DNA of 64,000 nt from Borrelia miyamotoi (GCF_019668505.1 NZ_AP024371.1:248001-312000), one strand, 5' to 3'. Positions 8,483 to 18,696 are shown, counted from the stretch's first letter. The notes: generated by a model not told the origin, from the letters alone. Made by a program: numbers and translations.

Positions 8483-11011
8483 ATGTCTAAATACAATTTT
8501 GCAGAAATAGAAAAAAAATGGCAGACTTACTGGGATAAACACAAAACATACAAGGTTGATGAAGATCCAAGTATTCCTAAAGAGAAAAGAATCTATATTC
8601 TAGACATGTTTCCATACCCTTCAGCCAACGGACTCCATGTAGGTCACCCTGAAGGTTACACAGCAACTGACATATTAACAAGATATAAACTCTTAAACGG
8701 ATTTAATGTACTTCACCCAATAGGATTTGATAGTTTTGGCTTACCCGCGGAAAATTATGCTATACAAACAGGAAAGCATCCAAAAAAAATAACAGAAAAA
8801 AACATTGCAAGATTTAAAGAACAAATTAAAGCACTAGGATTTGCCTATGATTGGGATAGAGAAATTAGAACTCACGATGAAAATTACTATAAATGGACAC
8901 AATGGATTTTCCTAAAATTATACAAAAAAGGTCTAGCTTATACAAAAAAAATGCCTGTCTGGTACTGCCCTGACCTTGGAACAGTACTTTCCAATGAAGA
9001 AGTGATCCAAACTCCCGATGGTCCCAGATCTGAGAGAGGATTTCACAAAGTAAAAAGAAAACCTTTAAGACAATGGATACTAAAAATCACAGAATACGCA
9101 GAAAGACTCTTAAAAGATCTTGAAGACATAGATTGGCCTGAATCTGTTAAAGAAATGCAGAAAAATTGGATTGGTAAATCAACAGGAGCTGAAATTGAAT
9201 TTTCAGTAAAAGCAAGCAAAGAAAAGATAAAAGTATTTACAACAAGGCCAGACACAATCTTTGGAGTAACATATTTAGTACTTGCCCCAGAGAACAAAAT
9301 AGTAGATAAAATCACAAAAGATGAGTTTAAATCCCTGATTTCAGAGTACAAAAACAAAGAATATCTTAAAAGCGATCTTGAAAGAACTTCTCTTGAGAAA
9401 GATAAAACAGGAATATTTACAGGAGCATATGCTATAAACCCAATCACTAAAGAAGAAATTCCAATCTGGGTAGGTAGCTATGTACTTGGAACTTATGGTA
9501 CTGGAGCTGTAATGAGCGTTCCAGCACATGATGAGAGAGATTTTGAATTTGCAAAAAAATACAACCTACAAATAAAACAAGTAGTCTCTAAAACAGGAAA
9601 AAATGAAATACTAATAAAACCATTCACTGAAGACGGTATTTCAACTAATACACCTCAAGAATTTAACAATCTCAAAACAACTGAAGTAAAAACAAAAGTA
9701 ATAGAATGGCTTACTAAAAATAAAAAAGGGCAAAAAAAGGTTAACTATAAACTCAGAGACTGGATTTTTTCAAGGCAAAGATACTGGGGGGAACCTATTC
9801 CTATTATGCTTGATGAAGATTTAAATGAAATACCACTAGAAGAAGACAAACTACCCTTAAGGCTCCCAGAAATAGAAAATTATAAACCATCAGGGACAGG
9901 GGAATCTCCCTTGTCAAGAAACCAAAATTGGGTAAATATTAAACATAATGGAAAAATATACAAAAGAGAAACAAATACAATGCCTCAATGGGCAGGTTCC
10001 TGCTGGTATTATCTACGTTACCTTGATCCAAATAACGAAAAAGAATTTGCAAGCAAAGAAACAATTAATTACTGGATGCCAGTTGACCTTTATGTTGGAG
10101 GTGCCGAGCACTCAGTATTACACTTGCTATATGCAAGATTTTGGCACAAAGTTCTTTATGATCTAGGGTATGTTAACACAAAAGAACCTTTTAAAAAGCT
10201 CATAAACCAAGGTATGATAACATCATTTGCATATCAAGACGAAAATGGAATTTTAATTCCCAATGATGAGGTTGAAAAAAGAGATAATAAATTTTTTTCC
10301 AAAAAAACTAACAAAGAACTAAAACAAATAGTCGCAAAAATGTCAAAATCATTAAAAAATATAATAAATCCAGATAACATTATTAAAGAATACGGTGCAG
10401 ATTCAATAAGAATCTATGAAATGTTCATGGGACCTTTAACTGATTCAAAACCTTGGAATACACAAGGGCTAATTGGAGTTTTCAGATTCTTAAACAAAAT
10501 ATGGTCTATTAAAAATAAAGAACTAACAAAAGAAGCAGCACCAAAAAAATTAATATCTGAACTTCAAAAAACAATAAAAAAAGTAACAGAAGATATAGAA
10601 AGCTTAAATTTTAACACCGCGATTTCATCATTGATGATATTTACAAATGAAGTTTTGAAATATGACCAAAATTATTTAGAAATTTTTAAACCTCTAACAA
10701 TTATTCTATCACCATTTGCACCCCATCTAGGAGAAGAATTATGGGAATACATGGAAGAAAAATCTAGCATATTCAAGAATGCAAAGTGGCCAAAATATGA
10801 TCCAAATCTCATGATTGATGAGGCAAGAGAAATTGTATTACAGATCAATGGAAAAATAAAAGACAGAATTACACTAGACAAAGAAACAGACAAGGAAGCT
10901 CTTCAAGATATTGCATTTAAAAATCAAAAAATTATGAAAAATATAAAAAATAAACAAATAGTAAAAATCATTACGGTCAAAGATAAGCTTATAAATATAG
11001 TAACAAAATAA
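8483..11011 (+). CDS. leuS: Leucyl-tRNA synthetase
   Basis: 842 residues from the chosen start. Class I synthetase that charges tRNA-Leu. The HIGH motif is HVGH at 52-55 inside PYPSANGLHVGHPEGY. KMSKS appears exactly in AKMSKSLKN near residue 620. The CP1 editing domain is present with the threonine-rich region TTRPDTIFG and the HDERD segment of the editing pocket. The C-terminal anticodon-binding helical domain and the small end domain follow. I chose ATG 8483 over the upstream TTG at 8471 because a GAGAGG site lies 4 bp before it and the protein then starts MSKYNF, as expected. The tRNA-Leu gene lies 136 bp upstream. An RND-type gene follows after 10 bp. Confidence 0.97.
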   Translation: MSKYNFAEIEKKWQTYWDKHKTYKVDEDPSIPKEKRIYILDMFPYPSANGLHVGHPEGYTATDILTRYKLLNGFNVLHPIGFDSFGLPAENYAIQTGKHPKKITEKNIARFKEQIKALGFAYDWDREIRTHDENYYKWTQWIFLKLYKKGLAYTKKMPVWYCPDLGTVLSNEEVIQTPDGPRSERGFHKVKRKPLRQWILKITEYAERLLKDLEDIDWPESVKEMQKNWIGKSTGAEIEFSVKASKEKIKVFTTRPDTIFGVTYLVLAPENKIVDKITKDEFKSLISEYKNKEYLKSDLERTSLEKDKTGIFTGAYAINPITKEEIPIWVGSYVLGTYGTGAVMSVPAHDERDFEFAKKYNLQIKQVVSKTGKNEILIKPFTEDGISTNTPQEFNNLKTTEVKTKVIEWLTKNKKGQKKVNYKLRDWIFSRQRYWGEPIPIMLDEDLNEIPLEEDKLPLRLPEIENYKPSGTGESPLSRNQNWVNIKHNGKIYKRETNTMPQWAGSCWYYLRYLDPNNEKEFASKETINYWMPVDLYVGGAEHSVLHLLYARFWHKVLYDLGYVNTKEPFKKLINQGMITSFAYQDENGILIPNDEVEKRDNKFFSKKTNKELKQIVAKMSKSLKNIINPDNIIKEYGADSIRIYEMFMGPLTDSKPWNTQGLIGVFRFLNKIWSIKNKELTKEAAPKKLISELQKTIKKVTEDIESLNFNTAISSLMIFTNEVLKYDQNYLEIFKPLTIILSPFAPHLGEELWEYMEEKSSIFKNAKWPKYDPNLMIDEAREIVLQINGKIKDRITLDKETDKEALQDIAFKNQKIMKNIKNKQIVKIITVKDKLINIVTK

Positions 11012-11021
11012 CGAGGTAAAA

Positions 11022-13310
11022 ATGGACTTTGAAAAATTCAGTATTAAATACAGAGCATTGATATTAACAATATTCATATCAATAACAATCTTTTTAGGAT
11101 TCTTCTTAAAAAACATAAAATTCAATTCCGATGTTTCAAAACTCATTCCAACAAACGAAAAGACTGAAGAAACAACAGATAAGAACAACAACAATTCACT
11201 ATTACCAACAATAGTAATGTTTAAAAATAAAAGAGGCATTTTTAACAAAGAAACCTTTGAAAAAGTTAACAAAGTAGCAAAAGAGATAACCGATATATTA
11301 AAATTAAAATCTAACTCTGTTACAAGTATATTTACTTACTTCCCACAATTCAAAAAAGATGCATACACAGATGAAGAGATGATCAAAATAAGAGAAAAAA
11401 TAAATTCAACACCTTTTATAAAAAACAAATTTATAAACAATGATGCAACTTTAATGCTATTCATAGTTATTTCAACAGAAAGTAACAAAATAAACTTCGG
11501 TCAAAGTTTAAAGAACGAAATTGAAAAAATGGAAGCTACAATTAAAAAATATGAAACTGATGATCTCAAACTTTACCTAACAGGAGACCTTATAATAAGA
11601 GAAAAAATACTCAGCTACATGGCCGACGATTTTAAATTTTTAGGTCCATTTGCTACTTTTATATTAATCCTATCGCTTTATCTTATTATGGGAAATATAT
11701 TAGGAGCAATAATTCCTGTTCTTATTGCAATATTTGCAATAATCTGGACTTTTGGAATCAAAAGCCTTGTAATGTCTCCAATCACTGTTCCAGAAACTTC
11801 AATGATTGTACTCCTTATTTCGATCGGATGTGCTAATTCTGTACATATAATAAATGGAATATTAAAGAAGATCAAAAAAGAACCTTTGACTGAAAAGATA
11901 ATAATAAATACAATTAAAACTCTAAAAGTACCAATATTATTAACTTCTCTTACAACAGCTTTTGGATTTTTATCATTAACAGGCTCATCAATCCATGCAT
12001 ACAGAACAATGGGAATTTTTATGTCACTAGGAGTTATTATTGCAATGCTTATGTCCTTGTTAGTATTACCTGGAATATTAGTCAAAATACCCTTTAAAAA
12101 TAAAAAAATTCAAGAAGAGCAAAAATCAAAAAACGGCTATCTTGAAAAACTCTCATTAATAAACCAAACAGTTACAAATTGGATGTTAAATAACAAATAT
12201 CTCTCATCCACAATAACTCTAACTATTTTATTAATCTCAATTATAGGTCTTTTCAAGATAGAAATCAATTTTGATGAGAAAGACTATTTTAAAGAAAGTA
12301 CAAGTGTAAAACAAATATTAAATTTAATGCAAAAAGAAATAGGAGGAATGTCGATTATTAAAATTGAGATCAAGGGAAGTCCTAACGAATTTAAAAATGA
12401 GAAAACTATGAAAATTTTGGATCTAATTACAGATAAAATTGATCAATTCAATGGAAATACACAATCAAATTCAATAAATCAACTTGTAAGATTAATGAAC
12501 TTCAAATTTAAAAAAGAAAATCCAAAAGAATATAGGCTCCCTGAAAATCAAGCTGTCCTAAACAAGCTAATACTCCTAATTAGTAGAAGCAATTCTATTA
12601 AGAACATAGCAAAAATGTATATTAACGACGATTGGTCCCAGATATCAATGATTGTAAGAACCGACCAAAATTCAACTGAAGAAATTAAAAATTTTGCCAA
12701 CTACGCAAGCAATTTAATTGAAAAAAACATGCCAGGTCATAAATATCAATTCTCAGGCGCATATGAAAAAATATTAATATCTAAAATTATGGTAGTAGAA
12801 CAAATTACAAACATTATCGCAACGCTTAGTACAATAACAATACTGCTAATGTTATTTTTCAAATCTATCAAAACTGGAATAATAATTGCTACCCCAGTGG
12901 TATGGTCAGTATTTTTAAACTTTGCTGTAATGAAACTTTTTGGAATAACGCTAAATCCTGCAACGGCAACAATTGCATCAGTTAGCATGGGTATAGGAGT
13001 AGATTATTCCATTCATTTCTTTAATGCATTTAGATTAAATTATCAAACAACTAAGGACTACAAAAAGGCTTTAATTGAATCAATTCCTAATGTATTTGAT
13101 GGAATTTTTGCAAATTCAATATCAGTAGGAATAGGATTCTTAACATTAATATTTTCCACTTACAAAATAATCTCAACACTTGGTGCAATCATAGCCTTCA
13201 CAATGATAACAACATCTCTAGCATCATTAACACTACTGCCATTGCTAATTTACCTATTTAAACCCACAGTTCAAATAATAAAAATATCAAATAAAACACT
13301 AACGGAATAA
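11022..13310 (+). CDS. RND/MMPL superfamily membrane protein
   Basis: 762 residues, arranged as two repeats. Each has one N-terminal membrane helix, a large outside loop and a bundle of about five helices. The first bundle spans ~210-360 and the second ~590-750. The second bundle has the sterol-sensing-like block ATIASVSMGIGVDYSIHF, with the G-x-x-x-D-Y motif of the MMPL/SSD family; the first has a related block, MIVLLISIGCANSVHI, in which the D-Y pair is absent. Family members export lipids, hopanoids or drugs using proton motive force; the substrate here is unknown. It starts 10 bp after leuS with an ACGAGGT site. The next gene (lon) is convergent, with a small hairpin (AGACTTAAAAGTCT, 13347-13360) over the lon stop. 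Confidence 0.85.
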   Translation: MDFEKFSIKYRALILTIFISITIFLGFFLKNIKFNSDVSKLIPTNEKTEETTDKNNNNSLLPTIVMFKNKRGIFNKETFEKVNKVAKEITDILKLKSNSVTSIFTYFPQFKKDAYTDEEMIKIREKINSTPFIKNKFINNDATLMLFIVISTESNKINFGQSLKNEIEKMEATIKKYETDDLKLYLTGDLIIREKILSYMADDFKFLGPFATFILILSLYLIMGNILGAIIPVLIAIFAIIWTFGIKSLVMSPITVPETSMIVLLISIGCANSVHIINGILKKIKKEPLTEKIIINTIKTLKVPILLTSLTTAFGFLSLTGSSIHAYRTMGIFMSLGVIIAMLMSLLVLPGILVKIPFKNKKIQEEQKSKNGYLEKLSLINQTVTNWMLNNKYLSSTITLTILLISIIGLFKIEINFDEKDYFKESTSVKQILNLMQKEIGGMSIIKIEIKGSPNEFKNEKTMKILDLITDKIDQFNGNTQSNSINQLVRLMNFKFKKENPKEYRLPENQAVLNKLILLISRSNSIKNIAKMYINDDWSQISMIVRTDQNSTEEIKNFANYASNLIEKNMPGHKYQFSGAYEKILISKIMVVEQITNIIATLSTITILLMLFFKSIKTGIIIATPVVWSVFLNFAVMKLFGITLNPATATIASVSMGIGVDYSIHFFNAFRLNYQTTKDYKKALIESIPNVFDGIFANSISVGIGFLTLIFSTYKIISTLGAIIAFTMITTSLASLTLLPLLIYLFKPTVQIIKISNKTLTE

Positions 13311-13358
13311 AATATAGAATACTTGAAAAAGTAATAAACTAAGACAAGACTTAAAAGT

Positions 13359-15779
13359 CTAGAATAATAATTTAATAACTTCATGCATATTATCTACAAG
13401 ATGAAAATTTATGCCACCCTTGATATTAATAGGAATATCATCAAGATCTACTTTATTTGATTTAGGAATAATAATATGCTCAACCCCACTTCGTTTAGCA
13501 GCAATTATTTTTGCTCTCAATCCCCCAATAGCCATTACATTCCCTGTTAATGATAACTCTCCAGTCATAGCTAAATTAGGTCTTACAGTTTTATTAAGAG
13601 CTAAAGATATAAAAGCACTAGCAATAGTAATTCCAGCAGAAGGCCCATCTTTTGGAGTTGCACCTTCTGGAATATGCAAATGAATTATATTTTTTTCAAA
13701 AAAAGAATTGTCCAGTTTAAGCTTATCACTAATACTATTAACATAAGTAAGCGCAATATTTGCAGACTCCTTCATCACATCTCCAAGTCTACCCGTCAAC
13801 TTAATACCAGAAGACTTAGATTCGGTTTTAACAGTCTCAATGACTAAAGTTGACCCACCATAATTAGTCCAAGCAAGACCCATCACCATACCTGGAGACA
13901 TAACCTTATGCAAAAATTCTTCTTTTCTAAACACAGGAATACCAATATATTCTTCCAAATTCTCCTTAGAAATCTGGTATGCCTTAACAGACTCATTTTC
14001 AATAAGTTTTCTTGCAACTTTCCTAACAATTTGCTTTAAATACTTCTCAAAATTTCTAAGTCCATTATCTCTTGCATATTCCCTAGCAATCTGAACAAGA
14101 GCTGAACCCTGAAACTTTAAAGAATCTTTATCAACGCCATTTTCTCTTAAAACCTTTGGTATCAAATATTTTCTTGCTATCTCTATTTTTTCATCATCAA
14201 CATATCCTGAAAGCTGAATTATTTCCATTCTATTTAGTAAAGGTATAGGTATTGTTTCAAGAGAATTAGCTGTTAAAATGAAAAACACATTAGAAATATC
14301 AAAAGGTAAATCAAGATAATGATCTCTAAAATTTGCATTTTGCTCAGGATCTAAAACTTCAAGAAGTACAGAGAATGGATCTCCATAATTAGACGCTGAA
14401 ACCTTATCAATCTCGTCTATTAAAAAAACAGGAGAGTTTGTCTTTGTAATTCTTAAACCCTGAATAATCTTCCCAGGCAATGCTCCAACATAAGTTCTTC
14501 TATGCCCCTTAATCTCAGATTCATCTCTCATACCACCTACAGAAAATCTAAAAAATTTTGTTTTAAGAACTTCAGCAATAGCTGCTCCTATCGAAGTTTT
14601 ACCAACTCCAGGAGGTCCAACCAAAAGCATAATAGCTCCTTTTTGAGATTTTCTTAATTTAAAAACAGAAATATATTCAATAATTCTATCTTTAACTTCT
14701 TTCATGCCATAATGCGTTTTATCTAAAATTTTCTCAGCTTTTTGTAAATTAAACTTGTCAAAATCAACTTTAGATTCTCCCCAGGGAAGATTAGTAATAA
14801 GTTCAAGATAGTTCCTAACCACAATATACTCAGATGAATGTCTTTCAAGAAATGAAAATTTCTCAAGCTCTCTCTCAACTGTATCTAAAGCTTCACCACT
14901 TAACGCTAAAGCATCAATTTTAGATTTAAGTTTTAAAAATTCACTACCCTTTTCATCTCCTACACCAAGCTCAGCTTTAATAGCTTTAAGTTGTTCTTTT
15001 AAAAAAAATTCTTTTTGTTGTTTTTCTAACTTTTCCTGAATGCCTTTAGCAATTTTATTTTGAATCTCAATTAAATTTAATTCTTCATAAATTAATTCCA
15101 AAACCTTTTTAAGCCTTTCTTTGACGCTTAAAGTTTCAAGCACTTCTTGATGAGACTCTTTTGAAGATGAAATCATTCCCGCAACAACATCACATAATCT
15201 ACCTTTATCTTCAATATTCACCATATTTAACTGAAATTCAGGTATCTTTCTATGTGAGAATATTTCCTTAGTTCTAAGCAAAATACTGCTATAAATTGCC
15301 TTTGATTGAATATCATCCTTTTTAACCGAAATCTGCTTTAAATAATCAACCTCAATTATTGGAAACTCTTCATTAATAACAACCTTGACAAACTTCACTC
15401 TGTCAATAGTTGAAACAAAAATATTATATCCACCATCAGGAAGATTAATTTTCTTCACTATTTTAGCAGTAACACCAATAGAATAAGTATCCTTTTTATA
15501 ATTAATAGTCAGCTTATCATTCTTATTACCTATTTTTTCTAAAAACTTATCACGTAATACAAATAAGGAAACGATACCATTACCTTTAATGACATAATCA
15601 ACAGCCTTCATATCAATATCAGAAACTATAATAATTGGAATAAACATACCTGGAAATACAGGATGTGATGGAACTGCAATTAAAGGTACTCTCACAGGCT
15701 TATCAAAATGCGGTAAAATGCCCCCAGAGTTCTTTGAACGCTTCTTCCTCTTAGAAACAGTATCTTTTAATTCTTCCAT
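13359..15779 (-). CDS. lon: ATP-dependent protease Lon
   Basis: 806 residues with full LonA layout. The N-terminal substrate-binding domain (about 25-230) begins RVPLIAVPSHPVFPGM. A coiled region follows, then the AAA+ module with Walker A GPPGVGKTS near 388 and Walker B VFLIDEIDK near 455. The C-terminal serine-lysine protease domain has the catalytic serine in DGPSAGI near 711 and the lysine in LRAKIIAAKR near 754. It degrades unfolded and regulatory proteins in the cytosol. Borrelia is known to carry two lon genes, and this one corresponds by position to lon-1. It stands alone on minus and is divergent from the recO-like gene, with a 94-bp space between them. An alternative upstream start was not seen. 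Confidence 0.96.
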   Translation of the reverse strand: MEELKDTVSKRKKRSKNSGGILPHFDKPVRVPLIAVPSHPVFPGMFIPIIIVSDIDMKAVDYVIKGNGIVSLFVLRDKFLEKIGNKNDKLTINYKKDTYSIGVTAKIVKKINLPDGGYNIFVSTIDRVKFVKVVINEEFPIIEVDYLKQISVKKDDIQSKAIYSSILLRTKEIFSHRKIPEFQLNMVNIEDKGRLCDVVAGMISSSKESHQEVLETLSVKERLKKVLELIYEELNLIEIQNKIAKGIQEKLEKQQKEFFLKEQLKAIKAELGVGDEKGSEFLKLKSKIDALALSGEALDTVERELEKFSFLERHSSEYIVVRNYLELITNLPWGESKVDFDKFNLQKAEKILDKTHYGMKEVKDRIIEYISVFKLRKSQKGAIMLLVGPPGVGKTSIGAAIAEVLKTKFFRFSVGGMRDESEIKGHRRTYVGALPGKIIQGLRITKTNSPVFLIDEIDKVSASNYGDPFSVLLEVLDPEQNANFRDHYLDLPFDISNVFFILTANSLETIPIPLLNRMEIIQLSGYVDDEKIEIARKYLIPKVLRENGVDKDSLKFQGSALVQIAREYARDNGLRNFEKYLKQIVRKVARKLIENESVKAYQISKENLEEYIGIPVFRKEEFLHKVMSPGMVMGLAWTNYGGSTLVIETVKTESKSSGIKLTGRLGDVMKESANIALTYVNSISDKLKLDNSFFEKNIIHLHIPEGATPKDGPSAGITIASAFISLALNKTVRPNLAMTGELSLTGNVMAIGGLRAKIIAAKRSGVEHIIIPKSNKVDLDDIPINIKGGINFHLVDNMHEVIKLLF

Positions 15780-15829
15780 AGAATATTTAATCTCCTCAAG
15801 CTCAATTATAACAAAAGAAAATTTTTATT

Positions 15830-15856
15830 AAAATTCATTTAACAATGAATTTTTTT
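15830..15856 (+). promoter_or_regulatory. Hairpin plus promoter-like box before the recO-like gene
   Basis: AAAATTCAT (15830-15838) pairs with ATGAATTTT (15845-15853) around a six-base loop, and a T run follows, as in an intrinsic terminator. A TATTAT box at 15856-15861 lies right after it, 13 bp before the ATG of the recO-like gene. There is no Shine-Dalgarno site. A leaderless start or read-through control is possible. Confidence 0.35.
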
Positions 15857-15873
15857 ATTATACAATATGTATA

Positions 15874-16560
15874 ATGCAGTTTACCAAAATTAGCGCTATA
15901 ATAACAAATCTATATCATAAAAAAAGTTACTACCTCTTAAAGCTATTTCATTCAAAAGGAATTATTCACACAATAGTTTACAACTCTACTATAAAAAAAT
16001 TTAAATCAAACATCAATAACTTAGTAAAAGCCAATTTTGAAATAATAAAAGAAAATAATTTATGCAAAATAATAGAAGTCAATGATGAAGAATTTATTAT
16101 GCAAGATTTAACCTATGAAAAACTAATAATAATCAATCTTTGGCTCAAACTCATTAACTTAAGCTTTGACAATGGGGAATGCTTCAAACTATTTACAGAA
16201 GCTACAGATGCTCTGGACGCCTCAAGCCTAGAAAAAGCAAAACTAATTGACTTGCAATACAAAATAAGATTTCTCATAATAAAAGGATTTTTACACTTAT
16301 CAAAAGTATGTTTTCAATGCAACAAACAAATAAATGATTACTATTATTATAATATCCACATTAATAGATTTAACTGCATAAACTGTACCAACAATAAAAA
16401 TAACTACATTAATACAGGCAGTCTTAAATACTTAGAATATACAATTCAAAAGAACATAAAGACAATCTTAAACGTAAATTTGACTAATAAATCAAGAGCA
16501 CTTATTGAATGTATGATCAAAAACAAGATCAACACAGAGTTTGAAAAAATACTACTCTAA
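15874..16560 (+). CDS. recO: Putative DNA repair protein RecO
   Basis: 228 residues, in the RecO size range. The N-terminal ~80 residues fit the RecO OB fold, with a run ISAIITNLYHKKSYYLLKLF, a G turn, and KSNINNLVKANFEI where the family has KS-x-L-x-P-F. A helical middle follows. A zinc site of C146-x2-C149 and C168-x2-C171 sits where RecO has its CxxC-CxxC pair, and the helical end closes the protein. RecO loads RecA on SSB-coated single strands with RecR. The next gene, 22 bp downstream, is recJ, which acts in the same pathway. The sequence is divergent, so the call rests on fold layout, cysteines and context. My recollection is that Borrelia is usually described as lacking RecFOR. No Shine-Dalgarno site precedes the ATG. 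Confidence 0.62.
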   Translation: MQFTKISAIITNLYHKKSYYLLKLFHSKGIIHTIVYNSTIKKFKSNINNLVKANFEIIKENNLCKIIEVNDEEFIMQDLTYEKLIIINLWLKLINLSFDNGECFKLFTEATDALDASSLEKAKLIDLQYKIRFLIIKGFLHLSKVCFQCNKQINDYYYYNIHINRFNCINCTNNKNNYINTGSLKYLEYTIQKNIKTILNVNLTNKSRALIECMIKNKINTEFEKILL

Positions 16561-16582
16561 TCAAAGTAATCTGGAATAGTAA

Positions 16583-18691
16583 ATGAAAATCTGGAAAAAA
16601 AAAGAAATTGATATTAAAAAAGAAGACATAATCAATATTGCAAAAAAATATAATATTAGCCTTCTTGAAGCAACACTATTACTAAGAAGAGAAATTAAAG
16701 AAGAAGATTTTTTATTCTTTACTGAAAGTAGTGTAAACTTAATGCACAATCCATTCTTATTAAAGAACATAAACAAATTCATTTATAGAATGAATGAAGC
16801 TATTGAAGAGAAGGAAAATATATTAATATTTGGAGACAAAGACGCTGACGGAATCACAGCTACAATAATAATGTATGAAACTCTTAAAAACTTTGGACTC
16901 AATGTAACCTATAAAATACCTTCTAATGGAGAATTTTATGGCATTACAAAAGAAATCATCGATAAAGCATATGAAGATAAAATATCAATAATCATTACTG
17001 TTGATTGCGGAATTTCTAATATTGAAGAAGCAAACTATGCAAAATCAAAAAACATAGAAGTAATAATTACAGATCATCACCTTCCAAACAAAGAAATTGA
17101 CACAGAAAATATCATTATTAATCCTCATATACAAGGAGATCTCTCCCCATTTAAAGACATAGCTGGATGTTATGTCAGTTTTAAAGCATGTCTTGCACTT
17201 TGCTTATCTACTACCAACCTTTACAATAAAAATATCGTTTTCTTATTTCTAGAAAGATTAAGTAATAACATTGTTCTTCATGCAATAGAAATAAGAAACT
17301 ATATCTTAAAAAAATATCTAATGCTAGAAAGTAACAATGACTTGCAAGTTAATATTAATAAGCTAGAAGAATTCTCAAAAAGTAAATACATAATTGTATT
17401 TAATAAAGATGAACAAAATCAACTCATAAATAAATTCTTTAATAAGAAAATAGATATCGAAACAATTGATATTAGTGAAAATTTTGTAAAAAAGTATCCA
17501 AAATTTGCTAGAAAAACGTTAAAAGAACTCATGCAAATTACCAAATATTTTAAATACAAAGAAATTGATATTAAAGAAAAATTATATTATATATTTTACA
17601 ACATAATATTTGAAGTAAATAAAGATTTACTAAAAAATTGCCTTAAAAAACTCAAATTTGTCGCAATAGGAACTATTGCTGACAATATGCCAATTATTAA
17701 TGAAAATCGAATAGTTGTAAAAGCAGGTCTTAAAGAAATCGCATTAAGAGAAAATATATCAATTAACTACCTTTTAAAAGAAGTTAACATACTAACCAAA
17801 ACAAGAATCAGCTCAACAGATATTGCTTTTAAGATCGCCCCAATACTAAATTCAACAGGAAGACTTGAAAAAGCCGATATTACAATTCAATTTCTATTAA
17901 CCGAAGACAGTAATAAAATAGAAAATAAGTTCAAAGAAATTAAAAACATAAATACTTTAAGGAAACGTAAAGAAGAAACATCTTGGAACACACATAATGA
18001 TAATATCATTTTTAAAAATGATAAATTTATAGTATGTTATGATAAACATACTCCAAAAGGCATTAGTTCACGAATGGCAACAAGACTTGCTTCTTACTAT
18101 CAAAAAGTAGCAGTTTTCTTAACAAAACAAGAAAATATAATTAAAGGGTCCATAAGATCAAATAATAAAGTAAATTCAAAAGAATTAATTTCAATGATAC
18201 CAAGCCATTTAATGATAAATTCTGGAGGACATAAAGCTGCTGCTGGATTTACACTCTATGAAGATATACTAAATGAATTTGTCAAAGAGCTTGAAAACGC
18301 TATTGAAAAAATAAAATACAGCGAATCATATGAAGATTCAATACTAATTGATGCCACCATACCTAAAAACTTCAAAAAAGAAGAACTTTTTAAAATAATA
18401 GATTTGTTTGAACCTTACGGACATGGCTTTAGAGAATTTATTCTAACAATGGAAGACGTATGCATTCAAGATATCAGAACAATTGACAAAAATGGAAATT
18501 CAAAACATATAAGCATGAAAATCAAAAACAATAGAGCTTATTATAAAGCTATTTACTTTAATGGAACTCAAAATATTCAAGAACTTGGAATCAAAGATGG
18601 TCAAAACATAGACATAATATTTACAATTGGCGAAGACTTTTACAATCAAAGCGAAAAACTTTTAAAAATCATTGATATCAAAAAGAGATAA
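16583..18691 (+). CDS. recJ: Single-strand-specific 5'-3' exonuclease RecJ
   Basis: 702 residues, longer than the usual 560-580. DHH-family motifs are intact: D85-x-D87-x-D89-G90 (FGDKDADG), D141 in ITVDCG, D164-H165-H166 (TDHHLP), and SGGHKAAAG near 547 in the DHHA1 domain. RecJ degrades single-stranded DNA 5'-3' in recombination and mismatch repair. Between AGCYVSFKA (about 200) and VAIGTIADNMPI (about 360) there is an insertion of roughly 150 residues, mostly charged and helical, which is absent from typical RecJ. This accounts for the extra length. It follows the recO-like gene and precedes an M23 gene by 5 bp, suggesting an operon. The DGxDG-like box has lysine where tyrosine is common. 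Confidence 0.9.
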   Translation: MKIWKKKEIDIKKEDIINIAKKYNISLLEATLLLRREIKEEDFLFFTESSVNLMHNPFLLKNINKFIYRMNEAIEEKENILIFGDKDADGITATIIMYETLKNFGLNVTYKIPSNGEFYGITKEIIDKAYEDKISIIITVDCGISNIEEANYAKSKNIEVIITDHHLPNKEIDTENIIINPHIQGDLSPFKDIAGCYVSFKACLALCLSTTNLYNKNIVFLFLERLSNNIVLHAIEIRNYILKKYLMLESNNDLQVNINKLEEFSKSKYIIVFNKDEQNQLINKFFNKKIDIETIDISENFVKKYPKFARKTLKELMQITKYFKYKEIDIKEKLYYIFYNIIFEVNKDLLKNCLKKLKFVAIGTIADNMPIINENRIVVKAGLKEIALRENISINYLLKEVNILTKTRISSTDIAFKIAPILNSTGRLEKADITIQFLLTEDSNKIENKFKEIKNINTLRKRKEETSWNTHNDNIIFKNDKFIVCYDKHTPKGISSRMATRLASYYQKVAVFLTKQENIIKGSIRSNNKVNSKELISMIPSHLMINSGGHKAAAGFTLYEDILNEFVKELENAIEKIKYSESYEDSILIDATIPKNFKKEELFKIIDLFEPYGHGFREFILTMEDVCIQDIRTIDKNGNSKHISMKIKNNRAYYKAIYFNGTQNIQELGIKDGQNIDIIFTIGEDFYNQSEKLLKIIDIKKR

Positions 18692-18696
18692 AATTA

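Noticed and set aside
13347..13360. Hairpin AGACTTAAAAGTCT as terminator
   Set aside because: Stem is only 5-6 bp with no T run and overlaps the lon stop codon; too weak to call.
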